A stretch of 64,000 nucleotides of DNA, taken from contig JACONQ010000005.1 of NCBI GenBank assembly GCA_014281115.1, positions 3,286,001 to 3,350,000 of the forward strand. Reading direction: 5' to 3'. Within the stretch, counting starts at the first letter, position 1. Each line of letters starts with the position of its first letter. The notes under the pieces were generated by a model, which made no database searches, was not told the origin of the DNA, and was given only the letters and a program-made list of their open reading frames with translations. Of the stretch, positions 1-13,845 are shown in pieces. Origin of the DNA: Laburnicola sp. R22_1. Its lineage: Eukaryota; Ascomycota; Dothideomycetes; Pleosporales; Didymosphaeriaceae. A program made the translations under genes and the position numbers.

Positions 1-1211
1 GAGCTGAGGCAGCTACGCCAGAACAGCTCCGCGCGTTCCTAGAGCTCTATGAGCAGACTCGACAGCGACTCAATATACAGACGGAGAATACGTACAATAT
101 GGATGAGACTGGCATTGCGCTAGGTGTATGTACTAACACCAGAGTCCTTGCTAGGGCATTAAAGAAGAAGGCTTACGTTAAGTCGCCAGAGAATCGCGAG
201 TGGGTCTCAATAATTGAGTGCGTATCGGCAACAGGGCGGAAGCTGCGCTGCGTAGTTATCTTCAAGGGCCAGAGCCTGCAGACTACCTGGTTCCCAGCCA
301 AATCAATACCCGACTGGCTCTATACAACCTCCGAGAATGGATAGACGTCAAATGCGATAGGTGTTGAGTGGCTGCAGCGCATATTCATCCCTGAGACGGC
401 GCCAGCTGACGGCCAGTACCGCCTGCTTATTCTTGACGGCCATGGCAGCCATATTAATATTGAGTTCCTCTAGCTCTGTAAACAGCATCGAATTGAGCTC
501 CTATACCTACCTGCGCACTCCTCTCACGTCCTACAGCCTCTAGATCTCGCTCCTTTCTCGGTAATTAAGTCTAGTTACCGACGCCAGATCCAGGAGCTCG
601 CATCGCTCGACGACGCCGCGCCTGTCAAGAAGGAGCGCTTTATTGCCTGCTACTATCAAGCTAGGGAGGAAGGCTTCACAGAGCGTGTGATTCGAGCTGG
701 TTAGCAGGCTGCTGGTATCTGCCCATTCAACATTAATCACGTGCTTAGCTCGTCGCAGGTCTCTTAGAGGCCTACAACGCCTACGCCTCAGCAGCAACCT
801 CAGCAGCAGCCTCAGAGCTTCCTCTCTACCCCTTAAGGCCCTCAGGATCTCTACTTGGCGCAGCGCGACGTCCAGAGCCTCGAAAACCTAGGTTGTAGGA
901 CCTGGCTCCTCCTACAAAAAGCAGGTAAGGCGCTAGCAGCTGCGAATGCTAGAGCTGCAGGGCTAGAATCAGAGAAAAGACGCCTTGAGTATTATCTACA
1001 GACTACTAGCTCTCACCGGCCACGAAAGCGCGTTCAGATAGACCCAAATCAACGCTTTGCAGAGGTAGAGACTATTATGGAGGGTATGCGCGCAGCTGAG
1101 GCTTTAGCAGCTCAGCAACGTAAATATACTATATTAAGCGCTTTAGAAAGGGCTGCAGTAGCTACAGCAGCTGTAGCGCTTGAATCTATGTGTACTCAAT
1201 GGCAATTATAA
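1..1211 (+). pseudogene. pogo/Fot1-like DDE transposase remnant, 5' end outside window
   Basis: One reading frame (frame 3) can be followed from the window edge to 1211, interrupted by nonsense codons only. The first stops are at about 342 and 471, and others lie near 704, 766 and 824. Visible DDE_1-type motifs are NMDETGIALG (about 93-125), LLILDGHGSHINIEF (about 423-468) and HSSHVLQPLDLAPF (about 510-552), which carry the three acidic positions of Fot1/pogo transposases. The last 118 codons (855-1211) are an Ala/Glu-rich tail like the C-termini of this family. Stops are TAG/TAA at places where Trp or Gln is expected, fitting TGG>TAG and CAG/CAA>TAG/TAA decay. The MDETG-type family differs from the MDEKG-type elements at 56-64 kb. 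No terminal inverted repeat could be found. Confidence 0.85.
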
Positions 1212-1640
1212 GAGCGTTGTTGAGAGATATCGCGTGTTTTATTCAGGGTGCGCGTTTCGGTGGGTGATCAGGAACCCTATGTGATCAATAGCTATATAGC
1301 CGAGCTTTGTTGTCCTTATGGCGCTTTTTGTCGACTAATTACTTCTTAGCTTGTTTAAGCCCTACGCACAGAATCTCTGTGTCTATAATAGCAGCGATGT
1401 CTATTAATCAACCTATTGCTTTACTAAGAAGCGCGCTCGTACCAATGCAGAGCGCGAGACTAAGCAACGTCGCCATAAGAAGGCCATCGACCGCGCAACC
1501 CATAAGGGTGGGACTCCAAAGCAAGATAAGGTCTGTAATTCCGCCTTTTGTCCCATTATGTTATATACTAACGTGGTTGTAGAACAAATATAGACTAACG
1601 CGTTATTAGGAGTTTTGGGGTAATAATAAGAGTCCTACTC
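1212..1640. other. unassigned flank between pogo remnant and gypsy element
   Basis: No convincing gene. A short open stretch at about 1395-1590 (+) reads as a very basic peptide (KKRARTNAERETKQRRHKK), which could be the tail of the upstream transposase in another frame, but this is a guess. The junction with the gypsy element cannot be placed. Confidence 0.3.
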
Positions 1641-2169
1641 GCGGCCATGGTCGCGAATAGTGCCTTTCTAGCTTCTTAGCAGTACTTTTAGCCCCTTTAG
1701 AAGCCTTAGGCCAATGTGTGTGTGTAAGGGGGACCTCTGGGGCCATTGTGCCTTAGTGTCCCTAGAAGTGACAGCTCCCTGTGATATGGGAGTCTATTAG
1801 GACTTAAATAGCGCCTTCTAGCGGGCGGCGACGCCCTAAATATCTCAAACCTAGGATCTTAGAATATTCTCTTCTTTTGGCTCTAGGTAAAGTGTAATGT
1901 GCTCTTATAGTCCTTTATAGTTCTTTTTAACTAACCCCTAGAGATACTATAATCTTTCTAAGTTAATATTGCCTTTACGATACCTTACGCTATTAAATAC
2001 CTTTATAATTATAGTAAAAAAACCCTCTATAGAAAAAAATAGGTAAAGGTAGTAAGTGTACTTCCCGTAGTAATTCTCTAACTATATAGTTAACCTAAGT
2101 CTAATCTCTTATCTATCGAAGAAAGGAATTAAAATTCCCTATTAAAATTCTCTAAGGAGGTTCTTTTTT

Positions 2170-4571
2170 TTCCTTTATCCCCCTTCTACAGTCGTTTAAC
2201 CCAAATAAGAGCCTCTTTAATATTATTCTAGAATATTTTTTCTTTTCTAGAACTCTTTAATAGTGTTAGCACTTAGATTAGTACCTGGCTCCTATGAATT
2301 TTCTTCTTCTGGGTAACCCTTCTATTTAATAAGGTATTCCCAGGTTCTAACTAATAACTGCCTACTCTCTAGTACTTTCTTTACGTAGTACACGTTATTG
2401 CTAAACGTGCGTAGGGTGTCTATAATAGGATCTGCTTAAGACTTAATAGCTTCTCTTTGTTTATATAGCTCTAATAATAATATATAGAAGACTAGGTATA
2501 CGTTTAATTCTAGGAAGTTAACTCTATAGGCTTCTTTTCCTATAGAATACTCGACTATGCCTAGTCTAATAAACTTCCAATTAAGTTTGCGCTTAGGTCG
2601 TGCGGAGTTTAGATATCTAGTAGATATAAACACTTAATTCTCTAATTTAAGACTAAGGTGCTTCCTCTTCTTATTAGCGTACTTCTTCTAGTACTTATTC
2701 GCCGCTGCGATCTTTGTTCTATATTAAGCCTATAGTGCGATAACTCTTACTACAATTAACGTGCCTAGTGGCGATTCTCTATCGCTAAGCGGCATTCTGG
2801 GCCATTCTGGCGTATAAGGATCCGCTCTATAGTATGCGCGAAAAGGAGTTACTCTAGTTATTGCGTTTACGCTATTATTATACGTAAATTTCGTAATTAG
2901 TAACCACCTTGCCTAGTCATTCTGTTCTAGGCAGCAAAAACACTAAAGATACTACTTAAGTGTCTAATTCTGCCTTTTAGTTTGCCCGTCTGTTTGCGGG
3001 TAATAGGCTAATAATAACACCCTTATAGTGTTAAGGTAATAACAAAAAGAGTCCTAATAGCGAGAGTTTATTATCGGATCTCTATCTAATAAGATTGTCT
3101 TAGGAGTGCCGTGTAACCTAATAATATCCTAAATCTAGGCTTTTGCTAAGTTCTTTGCGTCCTAATTTGTCCTAGCAGGTATGTAATAAGCCATCTTTGT
3201 TAGATAGTCTACTATTACCAGAATAGTATTATAGACTTAGTCAAGTATTTGGCTAGGGGGTAAGTCCATAATAAAATCCAAGGTGACGTCCTCCCAAGAG
3301 CCATTTGGCACAGGCAAAGGATTTAAAAGACTATATAGTTAGTGTTAAGGTGCGATAGATATCCTGCACTTTAAATAGTTATAATAGTAGTCCTTAACTT
3401 TGCGTCGCATTCCTTTCTATTAGAAATGCCTTCTTAACTTCTCTAACGTCTTCTTCGCTCTAAAATGCCCAGCCATAGGGCTATTATGGCATGTCTAGAG
3501 AGCCTTCGCCTTCTCCGCACTTGTTGTAAGCACTTTAATTCTGTTCTACTCTATTACGCCTTCTTCTGGCGACTTCTTGCCTAACTGTTAGGACTAAGGT
3601 TCTCCTAGAGCCTTAACTTTATCTTTAATCTCTAAGTTAGATTTAGAGCTAACCTCTGTTAACAATATTGGCTCTTCCGCAATTGCTCTCCTAGGTTCGC
3701 GCCTTCTTAGCCGCCTTTATTTCTAGGGTGCCGCTTGTTAGGACCTTATAATCGCACCGATTAATTGGGTAGTTAGTTTATTAAAAGTATTCCTACTTAA
3801 TATTGTTCTCAAAGGCTCTATATAAGCCCTGTTTTCTTTCTCTGCTAGGTGTTGCGCTTCGCTCATATAGTTAGGGCGTCTTAATAGTCTATCCGCTGGG
3901 TTTTTCTTCCCTAGCTAGTGAATAATAACAAAATCGTACTCTGCTAGCCTCTTATAGATCCTAACCTACTAGTAGTTTAATTTCTTTGTGTCTATAAACC
4001 ATCGCAAGTTATTATAATCTATAAGGATAGTAAATGGGATACTTAATAGGTAGTGTCGCCAATATTTAACGCTTCTATTAATAGCCAGCAATTCCTTATT
4101 ATATGTATTGTATTAAAGTTGTGTGCTGTCTAGCTTTTGTAAAAAGAAACCAATGGGTCGCCATTGCGGAGTTCTGTTGGATTTGGGCACATTCTGGCTT
4201 AATATGCTAGATATCGCGCTACCTAAGGCATCTACCTCAAGTCTTATCTCTCTATTAGACTTAAAGTGCACTAATATAGGCACTACTATAAATGCGGCCT
4301 TTAACTCTTTAAAAGCTGCTCTTGCCTACGCATCTAGGTATAAGGGTTAGCTTTCCTCCCTTCTTTAAGCTTGCTCACCCTAGGCAGCACTAGACTTCTT
4401 CTAAGTAAGTTTAGTAAGGAGTAGAGCCACTCTTAAAAACCCTGTGATAAACATCTAGTAATAATTTATAAAACTAATAAATACTCTAATATCGCGCACT
4501 ATCTTAGGAAGTGGCCACTCTATAATTGTTTTTACACGGTCTTCGTGCACCCTAACTCCCTTTTGGCCAAT
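2170..4571 (-). pseudogene. gypsy pol, 3' part: end of RT, RNase H, integrase, chromodomain
   Basis: Minus-strand reading. At 4571-4480 the RT thumb/connection motif (KGVRVHEDRVKTIIEWPLP) continues from the piece at 15365-15512. At about 4260-4190 is an RNase H motif of the VDAxGxAI type, and near 4000 a stretch reads WFIDTKKLNYQQ. The integrase zinc region lies around 3490-3380, and the integrase core starts with DFIMDLPPSQ at about 3280-3250. A clean 65-codon stretch (2633-2436) matches the conserved post-integrase block before chromodomains, and chromodomain-like residues follow to about 2250. Roughly one codon in twenty is a stop, so nothing here can be translated. Confidence 0.8.
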
Positions 4572-4887
4572 TGTCAGATACGTAAGTATCTTTGATGAGA
4601 TGAGATGAAAGTGATGGATTTGATGATGAATTGATTGTCGAGTGATCTCTGTCGGAGAAGCTTAGCTATCGTACGCAATATCTATCTAGCGCTAAGACGC
4701 ACTAGTAATAGTGCGGAGTAGTGTAATAGTAGTACGCCAGTCTCCTTTGTGTATTTCACAGTGATCTCACAGTGAAATCACTAAGTTACACCAACTGTCG
4801 TCATAAGGAGACCATGTGATCGGACGCACGTGACTACTGGATTTCACAGTGAAATCACAGTGATTTCCAGTGACCTGATATCTGACA
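4572..4887 (-). repeat. 3' LTR of Copia-A1
   Basis: Starts TGTCAGATA and ends TATCTGACA, so the LTR tips are 9-bp inverted repeats. Next to it (4888 onward) lies the complement of the purine-rich tract GCTGAGGGGGTG that primes plus-strand synthesis, which identifies it as the 3' LTR of a minus-strand element. Confidence 0.95.
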
Positions 4888-7800
4888 CACCCCCTTAGCT
4901 TGGATCCTCAGAGGGCCAAGCTGAACTATCTCTTGCGCAGTTGTACTATTGCTCATAGTTCAAAAGCTTCCATCCTGTCTTCTAACTCGTTAAGGTCGGC
5001 CTCTTAGTCGGTAATCCTTCCCCTGACGTCTTTAAGTCCTAGTTGATTCAAGAACTTAGTCTATGTGGCGGCTGGCAGAGCTTTTGTAAGACTATCTGCT
5101 GCCATTTCTTCTAATTGCTAGTACTAGACTTTGATAGCTCCACGTACTACTTCTTGTCGAAGCCAATGATTGTGTATGTCAACATACCTGAGCTTAGTTT
5201 GCAATTTGGCGATTTCCTTAGTAACAAGTTGAATAGTTTGTTGGTTGTCGCAATTGATGGTAATTGTTGATAGCGACAGTTTGATCTTAAGTTTATCGAT
5301 TAACTGAGCTGTAAATAGTGCCTCTTTTGCAACTTGTGAAAGTGCTAGCAACTTAGCTTTAGTTGTCGAAGTAGTGACGGTGTCTTGTTTGTTTGCCTTC
5401 CAGGCGACAAGGCCACTAAACAATTTGATAATATACCCCTATAAGCTCTTTCTATCAAGGGTGTTGTCTGCAAACAACGCGTCGCTCGCAACCTCGTAAG
5501 TGTCTGCTCCTCCAAATCGTAGCCCTAGTGATCGGGTGGATGATAGGTATAGCAGTACGCGGTTGGCGGCGTTGTAATGGTCGTCGCTAGGGTTTAAAAG
5601 GAAGCGCGATAATCAGGAGCTTGCAAAAGCTATGTCCAGGCGCGTGGTTACTGCAGCGTAGAGGATTAATCCCACCTTCCGCTAGTACCAATTAATCTTT
5701 GCCATTGTGGCGAGTCCTTCTTAAGGTAACAGTTCGACTGCTAATATTAGGGTATCGTGTTTGAGGTCGCGTTAGTTGATTAGACAACTAATCTTGTCCA
5801 CGTAGAACCTCTATGATAACCAGAGTTGCCTATTAGCACGGTCTCTAACGACTTCAATGCCTAGGAACCACTGTAGATCGTTACCACCAGTTAGGGTGAA
5901 CTTTATACCTATCTTTTTCATCACTGCATTAGCAGCGTGCTTTTAATCTTTCGAGTATGCGACGATGAGGTCGTCTACATAGAAGAAGATGATAATGCTG
6001 TCTTTAATCATATAGCAAGGTTCGTGCGGGACTGCGGTAAAACCGAGATCCTTAAGCGCACTAGTGAATTCTCTCTGCCACAGTAGTAGTGAGATGCGTA
6101 AGCCATACAGTGCCTTGTGCAACTGTAGGATGGTGCCTCTTTAGGTATAACCTTGGGGCATCCGCATGTAGATTTCTCTGTCCAGGTTCGCGTGGACAAA
6201 GGCGTTAGTAACGTCGTACTGGCTTAGCTCTAGGTCAAACCGAGCCGCTGTTGATATAAGCAGGCGAAATGATCTACCTGCGAGTGTTGCGGCATAGGTA
6301 TCCTGTGTAGTAAGATGGCGTTGTTAATCTCCGCGCACTACTAGTCTTGCCTTGCACTTCTGTAATTTGTGATGTTTATTAAGTTTGTAGGTATATACCC
6401 ACATACAGTTAAGAATCTAGTAACCGCGTGATCGCACTAAGGCTGCGGGCACCTCGCTCCAAGACCTTATTTCTTTATAACTTTATAGATAGGATCGCTC
6501 GGCATCCTTCTACATTTCAAATAACAGATAATTATCTATCTAAGTTCTGCATAATAGAGGTTCTAGCAGTTAACTTTAATAGGGTTTCTTGCCTACTACG
6601 AGCATGCGATTAAATTGAGCTTTATTAAGTGGCTTCCCCTTATATTTGCCTCTACTTCCTGCGAGTGTACCTACAAGGAAGGCGGCTGCCTATAGCACAG
6701 CGCGTTGATCTAGCTGTAGTGTTCCTATGGGTAATTTTTTAATTTGGTCCTGTTCGAAACTTACCATTAATTGGGCAAGCAGTGCGATAGGCGGAGGTAT
6801 CTCCAGTGGTGTTGGGTAGGTGTAATTAATCTTCCTCCCTTAATAGTACCCTAGAGCACCCTCGTCCTCCTCGTAAGAGTTAATAATCAACTCATCCTCG
6901 TAGAAAGACTCTGTATTTTTATGTTCCAGTGGTGAGGGCGGTAGCTCCACTATTCGGGTCCATGCAGTAATCTCTTCAGTAGTGCTGTGCATAAGGTTGT
7001 CTAACAGGTCTTCTTGTTTACCTAAGAACACTTAATTTTCGTTAAAGATAACGTCGCGTGTGCTAATAACTTTGTTAAGTGGAGGTATCTATACTCTCCA
7101 GATGTTTGTTAATCAATAGCCCACTAGGTAACCAACCTATGCCTTTAGGTCGAGCCTTTGGAGCTTGCTTTTGCCGCGTTTTATATTGTCAGTCAAGGCA
7201 AAAGCTTTATAGCTATAGGCTCTAAGGTAAGCCTAGTTTAGTTTCTTTGGTTGGGTAATAATGCTATTTTAGTAGGCAACTGTTGTAAAAAATACTTTGT
7301 GTGGTGATTGCCATTAATTAGCGTAGTTTAGCGTTCAATTATATAGGTATACGGCCGCTTGTGTGATCTCTAGCCATAGTGTCCAGGGGAGGTTGGCGTT
7401 AAGTCGCATTGCACGGCTCTTTTCCTTAATTACACCCCCTAAGCGTTCAGCCCCTCCATTTTGAGCTTGGGTATCGGGTGCTAAAGGCTTAATAACAACC
7501 CCTTTATTGACACACCACCTGTAAACGTCTTGTTTAACTAAGAAAATCTCATTATCGGATTCGATAACTTTTATAGTCACCTTGAACTGTACTTTCATAA
7601 ATAGTACAAATTCCTTCAGCAGCTTGATAATTGTTCGTGCTAGTCAATTGTCTTTAAAGTAGAAGTCCCAAGCTATGCCTAAGAAACGATCGGAGATAAG
7701 CATTATACTCTTTTCGCCGGTTAAGCTCTTGTCTTCGAAGTCATGAAAGTCTATAGCAACTCTCTCTCCTGGGCCATTATTAATTTGTCTAGCCTAACGT

Positions 7801-8584
7801 CTAATTTGTCGCCTAAGCTTTAATCTGCCGCAAGCGTCGCATTGGACTGTGGTCAACCCTTTAATACGTACCCCTTCACTGTGATTCACTGTGTGCTCCA
7901 GTGCCTGAGGGCCTGGGTGGCCTAGTCGTTTGTGCCATGTGATGGCGTTCACCTTCTGCGCTCGTCGTGCGGTGCGCGAGGTAAATTTGTGTGTAGCGTA
8001 CGTACTATTGATCGTGGTACAAGTTAATTTTGATGTTGGTATGAACTCCAGTACCCATTGATCGTAGATTTCTTGGAGTTCGGCCAGGATCGTATTGTCT
8101 CGTCTCCTGATTGTTGTTGGGTCTAACTTGGTGTCCCACCAGAGGCCTTGCCTTTGGAGTAATTGGAAGGACACTAGGTTGCAAAGTAGACCAGGACAGT
8201 AGGCGACGTTGTCTAACCTTACTAAGCAATTTCCCTCCTTACTCTTAACGTGAAGATGGACACTCCCATATCCCCTTATCCATGCTCGTGATGATCCCGC
8301 CCATACGAAGTCTCCTGGCGACGGTGGTCGCCATGAGACGAAGCGATCAATGTTATTAAAGATGTGGCAGGTTGTGCCAGAATCGAGGATCGCGGAGTCA
8401 CGTAGTGGGTATGTGTTTAGGTCTGAGTGGTAGGAGGCTGCGATAGCATTAAAGCTCGCTAAGAGGATAGTGATCTGTCTACTATCTAGTCATTCATCGT
8501 TAGTAATCTCAGTAATTTGAGTTGGAGTAGGGGTCTTTAATTGTTTGCTCTTTGGTGTCTGTGACTTTTGACGCTTTACAGATC

Positions 8585-8736
8585 TGTAAGGGATAAGTAG
8601 GGTAGCAATTAGGAATGAGAGACTGAGTTAATTGTAACAAGCTAAACAGAGAAACTGCTTAAGTAGCAGAATCGTAATCAGCAACTAGTCTACATCAGGT
8701 TGGTGGTATCATGTGATATCGTACTCCACACTAACA
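8585..8736 (-). repeat. 3' LTR of Copia-B1
   Basis: 152 bp with TG...CA ends. It is followed at 8737 by the complement of the plus-strand primer tract (…GGAGGTG), marking the 3' side of the element. Confidence 0.94.
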
Positions 8737-8835
8737 CACCTCCTATAGCACAAAGGTAGCGGAGTGCTGTAAAGTATAACAAAGCAAAATAAGTGAACAG
8801 AGGGCCTCTAGGGCACCTCCCTAGGAAGAACTCTA

Positions 8836-11800
8836 TTAGGTAACAACAGATGTAACAAACTTATCCTCTAAACCAATAACTTGTTGGCGGATATTAGTCA
8901 TTCCTAATTGCTGCAAGAATCGCTCATGCTTGCTACTATTAGAGAGAGACTTTGTTAATCCATTAGCGGGCATATTAGCAGTTCCCATCCAGGTAACGTC
9001 AATGTTCCCAGCTTCAACTTGCTCGCGGATCCACATCTAATGTACTTTAATATGTCTAAGCTTCGTGTTAAGCTTTTCTTTGTCCTTATTAGCGATAGAG
9101 ACTGTTTGCTAGTTATCATAGTACAACGTAGGTCGAACCTCTAGATTAAACCTAATAGCTTCAAAGGTGTTCATCCACTAGGATAACTTAGTGCTAGCAG
9201 TTAACAGGGCAAACAGTTCGGCCTTAGTAGTTGATTTGGTAACAGATCTCATAATTTTTGCCTTCTAATTAATGACTATACTATAGAGCTTAAACACATA
9301 GGCGAATGAGCTTTAAGCAGTATTAGGATTGTCAGCAAACGCGGCATTAGAGGCACCAAAGAACAACAACTCCTCAGCTTCCTTATTGTCAATTTAACTA
9401 ATGTAGTTGGCGTTTTTAGAGCGTGCTATTATTATTGCTCTAATTGCCTAGAATTAGAAGTTGTATAAGTATTGCCACACAGACTTGACAGCAGCAAGAT
9501 GCTTTTGGCTTAAATTATTTAGATGGCGGGCAAGTATCGAGTGCGCTTTTGCCACGTTAGGCCAGGTGAAATATGAGATGAAGCCAAGGCATCCAACTAG
9601 GATCTAATATAGGCGGGTGCGCTCCGCGTTAGGTTCATCTGTACTTAGGGGGAGATAAGACTTGCGCAGAGGGACCTTAGGGTGTTGGCTGCCCTAAAGG
9701 AGATTGTGGTCGTGGCAGACTTTTGCGATGTAGGAGTCTTGGATTATCTAGACCTTGCCTTTCGCATAGTCTCTAATAATGCGTATCCCTAGGAACTAGC
9801 GTAGTTCTCCTAAGCTTCATGTCTCATATTGTTTCGTGAACTCGCGTTGAAACTGTTGATAATATTATTGATCGCCTTTACGGAAAAGGACGACAATATT
9901 ATCTACGTAATAGAATAGTATCAGCTTGCTATTAGTGAATAGGCAAGGGATACCCTTAACTTAAGTAAAGCCCATATTAACAAGGGTCTTCTTTAGGTGT
10001 TTGTGCCACAGCGCTAGGGCATCCTTAAGCCCATACAGTGCTTGGCGTAGTCGCATCATATTGCCTAGTCTGTCTTGGAACCCATCTGGAGTCCAGACGT
10101 AACAGAGTCGGGCTAGGTACGCGTTGAGGAAAGCATTCTTAACGTCGTACTGGTAGGCAAGGAGTCCAAAGGCGCACATAATAGCGATAAGGAAGCGGAG
10201 CGTTCGAGCTGCAAGGGTGGCTGCGTAGGTATCATCCTAAGTCGTCTGCAAATCTCCTCTTACGACTAGTTGAGCTTTGTAGCTAGTTAAGTAGCTATTA
10301 GTATCGAACTTGTACGTGAAAACCCACATTAGCGGCAGGGTCTTAGCATCTAGGTGCTCCTTTACGTTATCTTTCACCTTCTTAAATACACCTTTGTGAA
10401 GCTGCTCCTTAATCTCCTTGTCCGCAGCAGCGAACCACTTATTAGCATTAGGGCGGGATTTGACCTCAGCCCAGTTCTTTGGTGGCGGCGGCAGTTGATT
10501 ATGGTGAACCTTCAACTCTTTATTTAGGGGCAGTTGCACGATTGCCGTAGCAAACGTTTGCTAGTACAGAGAAGCGTGCGTACTGAAATGGTCCCTAGGC
10601 GTATCGTCTCCTCTACCACCTCCCCGACGACGGGACCCTAGAACGATATTGTCTGTAGCAATATTAGGGTTTGTCTGTCTTGGAGCGTTATTCTAATGGC
10701 GGTTTGGCGCAGTATCTCTAGAAGCAATCTCTCTCCAGTCTTTTGGTTAAGAACAATTATAAGTGCTAGGTACTAGTGTCTCTTAGGGTGTGAGTAATCC
10801 TTTATAGGCCTCCTATTAAATCTGCTCTTCAGCATTATCTGGCCTAGTAGCCTCTTCTTCTTAATTCTTAATATTATCCTTAACTGTATATTAACAATGT
10901 GTTATATCACAATAGATCTGCTTAATAACAGGATCTTCCTCCTTGTCTGAATCGATATTAAGGACTCTGACTACGCGTTGTATCTCCTCCGTCATAGGCT
11001 TAAGTTGTAGAGCCGAGTAGCGTTGGTCTCGTACAAAGACAACATCACGTGTTCGAACAACACTATCAGCCCCAGGAACCCATACACGGAAGATATTCGT
11101 TCCTTTGTATCCAACTAGCTATCTAGTAATCGACCTTGACTTAAGCTTGTCACCTTTGGCCACCTTAGTATTACAGAATAGGGCTTTAGCACTAATAACG
11201 TCTATGTGTGCAAGAGACAGCTTTACCTTGCGTATATATTTATAGGGCGTCTTCTAGTTAAGAACCTCTATTAGCAATTAATTAAGGATGTAAATAGCTA
11301 TTAGGCATAACTTGTTAGCTAGTTCCTTAGGCAAATTTGCTTCAATCCGCAAAGCTCTTGCCGCAGTAATAATAAGATTACTAGCCTTCTTAGGCAGGCC
11401 AGTCATCTCTTCTGCACTAACAGCACGTTGCTTAGCTGTGATACCCAGGTTTTAAAAGACCTTCTAGAGATTAGCATAACCCTTTTTATTGTCACAGCGA
11501 ACGTATACAACAATTGCGTTAAACTAGGTCTGTATAAGTGCTAGTATCTGTCGAACTAAGCGCGTTAGAGTCTCTTTCTTCTTATTACAAAGAGTCTTCC
11601 CTAAATAGTATCTGCTATATTAACACACAGCGTGTAAGAGCCACTTGTCCCTATTATAGCAAGTTTTACCCGTCTTCCTGAGTTGTACAAAATTAATACT
11701 AATACGTTTAAAGGGGCGTGTCACAGGCTCGCGTTAAGGGCGTTAACTAATAATCTTAGAAAGCTTAGAGTTAATGCACTTTTCACATTCCCTCTATTAC

Positions 11801-13584
11801 AGGGCTTAGGAGCCAGTAATAAGCCTAATACTATCCACTGCCTACTCTAGGTGTTTAACCGCGCGTCGTCCTACATAAGCTAGCATCTAATAAGCTTTTA
11901 TAGGGGTGACTTGTAGAGGCTTGCGCTCTATATAGCTTAGCTTAGCTAACTTTAACTAAATCGCAAATGTGTACAACTCTAATGCGTTTGGATATGTTGC
12001 CTTGTTAGAGTCCATAACCTAATAGCCACCCTACTTATTAAGTGTGCAGAATATGTCTATTAAAGCGCTCCTTAGATAGAGACAGCTACGTCCCAAGTCA
12101 AACTTAATACTAACTAATTAACAGCGTGAGAGTGACACTACTAATGTAAAGAATATAGGAATAAGTGCTACCTATATTATAGTCACTTAACGTTCGCTAG
12201 TTAGAGTATTAATAAACAGCTTAATATTTCCCCACTTATATATCTGCAGGGCTTACGTGCCAGCTAGTAGGATATTATCTAAGTGTCCATCTCGGATCTT
12301 CTCCTAAGTCTTTGGCTAATAGTTTGTAATATATAGATTGGAGCCAGAATCTAGTATTTACTTGTTAATTAATAGCGGTGGAGGCTGTTAAACAGTAGCT
12401 GTCCTAAGTGGAGTAATAACCTAAGCTGCGTTCTGGCTGCCTTGCCAGTGCATAACTGCTCCTATTAAGTTTTAAGCATTTAATAGAGGGTGACTAGTAT
12501 CTATTAAGAAATTATTCTTATTAGCAGTAGTTGCCTTTTCACTAGCTTTCTTCTTAGCTCTAAATAGAGCTGCGCTTAAAGGGTTGCCTTTGCCTAGTTT
12601 CCTAACTCTATTAAACTTGGCTGAGACAACTGGGTCGGGCCTCCATCTAGCAGGTTAGAGAGAAGGCACTACATAGGAGCACTGTTTAAACAAGTGCTAT
12701 TCCCCACAGATGCACGTAACTGTACGTTTCTGGGTGTTGCTATTAGTGTTTGGACTAGGGCGTCCTAAAACGGCGTATGTTCCAAGTGCTGACGCTATAG
12801 GGTTCAAGGTGCGTTAGAACTGTTAATAGTTCTCCACTAGTGCAACAGAATCTATATATAGGGTTCCGTTTATCTTAGCTCGCGTGATCTCCTGAATTTC
12901 GTGCGTAACAAAGGACTTATTAATTCCCCTAATTGCTTAAAGAAAGTCCTGCTGTGCTTAATAATCCTGGACTTTAGGTAGTTTCAGTTTAATTATGTCG
13001 CGAAGGATAGTAATGTAGCTCTTATACCAAGCATCTATCTTCTGTTGTTATGGAACCTTCTTAATCTTGTCGTACTGCTCGAGCAACTCATACTTGCGTT
13101 CTGCTACTAATATACAGAATATCTTCTTAAGTTGCATAAGTTGTTTGTAGGGAGTTTTAGCATCCTTAATAACTGGGATATGCCTGCTAGCGATCGTCCT
13201 TACAATCTCCCGTGCCAGGTTATTAAGAGCGTTCTCCTTCTTCTGCTAGGCTGCCAGCTTTGTTGCGTAGAACCTATGCTAGAAGGTGTAGTCCTCTTGT
13301 TTAGATTTCATAAGTTTGTCTAGTTTAATATTATTATCGCCCTGGATAATGCTTAAAGCTTTATTAGGTATGTTGTCCTTTTTAAATAAGCGTAGTAGTC
13401 GCTTCTTAGGTTTCTTATTATAGATTTTCTTAACAGTATCTATTGTTAAATCTAGGTTATAATAGTCCCAGATCTTATATGCTTTAGCGGTCCTCTTTCG
13501 CAGAAAGATCTACTTCGACTAATCGCTTGGCTTATTAAGGATAATTGTCTCCTTAACAATTAGCTTATCCTCTTTGTTGCTTAT
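8836..13584 (-). pseudogene. Copia-B1 gag-pol remnant
   Basis: A single frame of about 1583 codons, ending with TAA at 8836. Clear blocks: RT N-terminus (10539-10237, ending VVRGDLQTT before a TAG), RT palm (10179-9961 with YQYDVKNAFLNAYL and YGLKDALALWHKHL), the catalytic loop YVDNIVVLF near 9890, and the RNase H tail (9036-8836, NMPANGLTKSL). The expected gag start near 13584 reads ATA instead of ATG. The stops after QTT and after GFT sit at the same codons as in Copia-B2. Confidence 0.92.
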
Positions 13585-13693
13585 TGTGGCAAACTAGAGC
13601 TTATTAAGTTAATCTCTATTGTGGAAAGCGCGTGTGTAGTAAGTAGGTAGAGTGTAAACTATAGTCGAATTAAGCGTAGGCCGGGCTTATAAC

Positions 13694-13845
13694 TGTAAGG
13701 GATAAGTAGGGTAGTAATTAGGAATAAGAGACTAAGTTAATTGTAACAAGCTGAACAGAGAAACTGCTTAAGTAGCAGAATCGTGATTAGCAACTAGTCT
13801 ACATTAGGTTGGTGGTATTATGTGATATCGTACTCCACACTAACA
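13694..13845 (-). repeat. 5' LTR of Copia-B1
   Basis: 152 bp. In element orientation it is followed by GTTATAAGCCCGG, a mutated form of the half-tRNA(iMet) primer site seen intact in Copia-B2 and B3. It carries more TpG>TpA changes than its partner LTR. Confidence 0.94.

Larger units (their letters stand above)
8585..13845 (-). mobile_element. Copia-B1, Ty1/copia retrotransposon inserted in Copia-A1
   Basis: Two 152-bp LTRs (8585-8736 and 13694-13845) flanked by a perfect 5-bp target duplication AGATC (8580-8584 and 13846-13850). Removing it restores the Copia-A sequence seen uninterrupted near 30,640 in Copia-A2. LTR sequences begin TGTTAGTGTGGAG and end CTTATCCCTTACA in element orientation. 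The two LTRs differ at about nine sites, all transitions of RIP type. Confidence 0.96.

Noticed and set aside
4123..4350. 75-codon plus-strand frame
   Set aside because: Antisense of the gypsy RNase H domain, which reads correctly on the minus strand.
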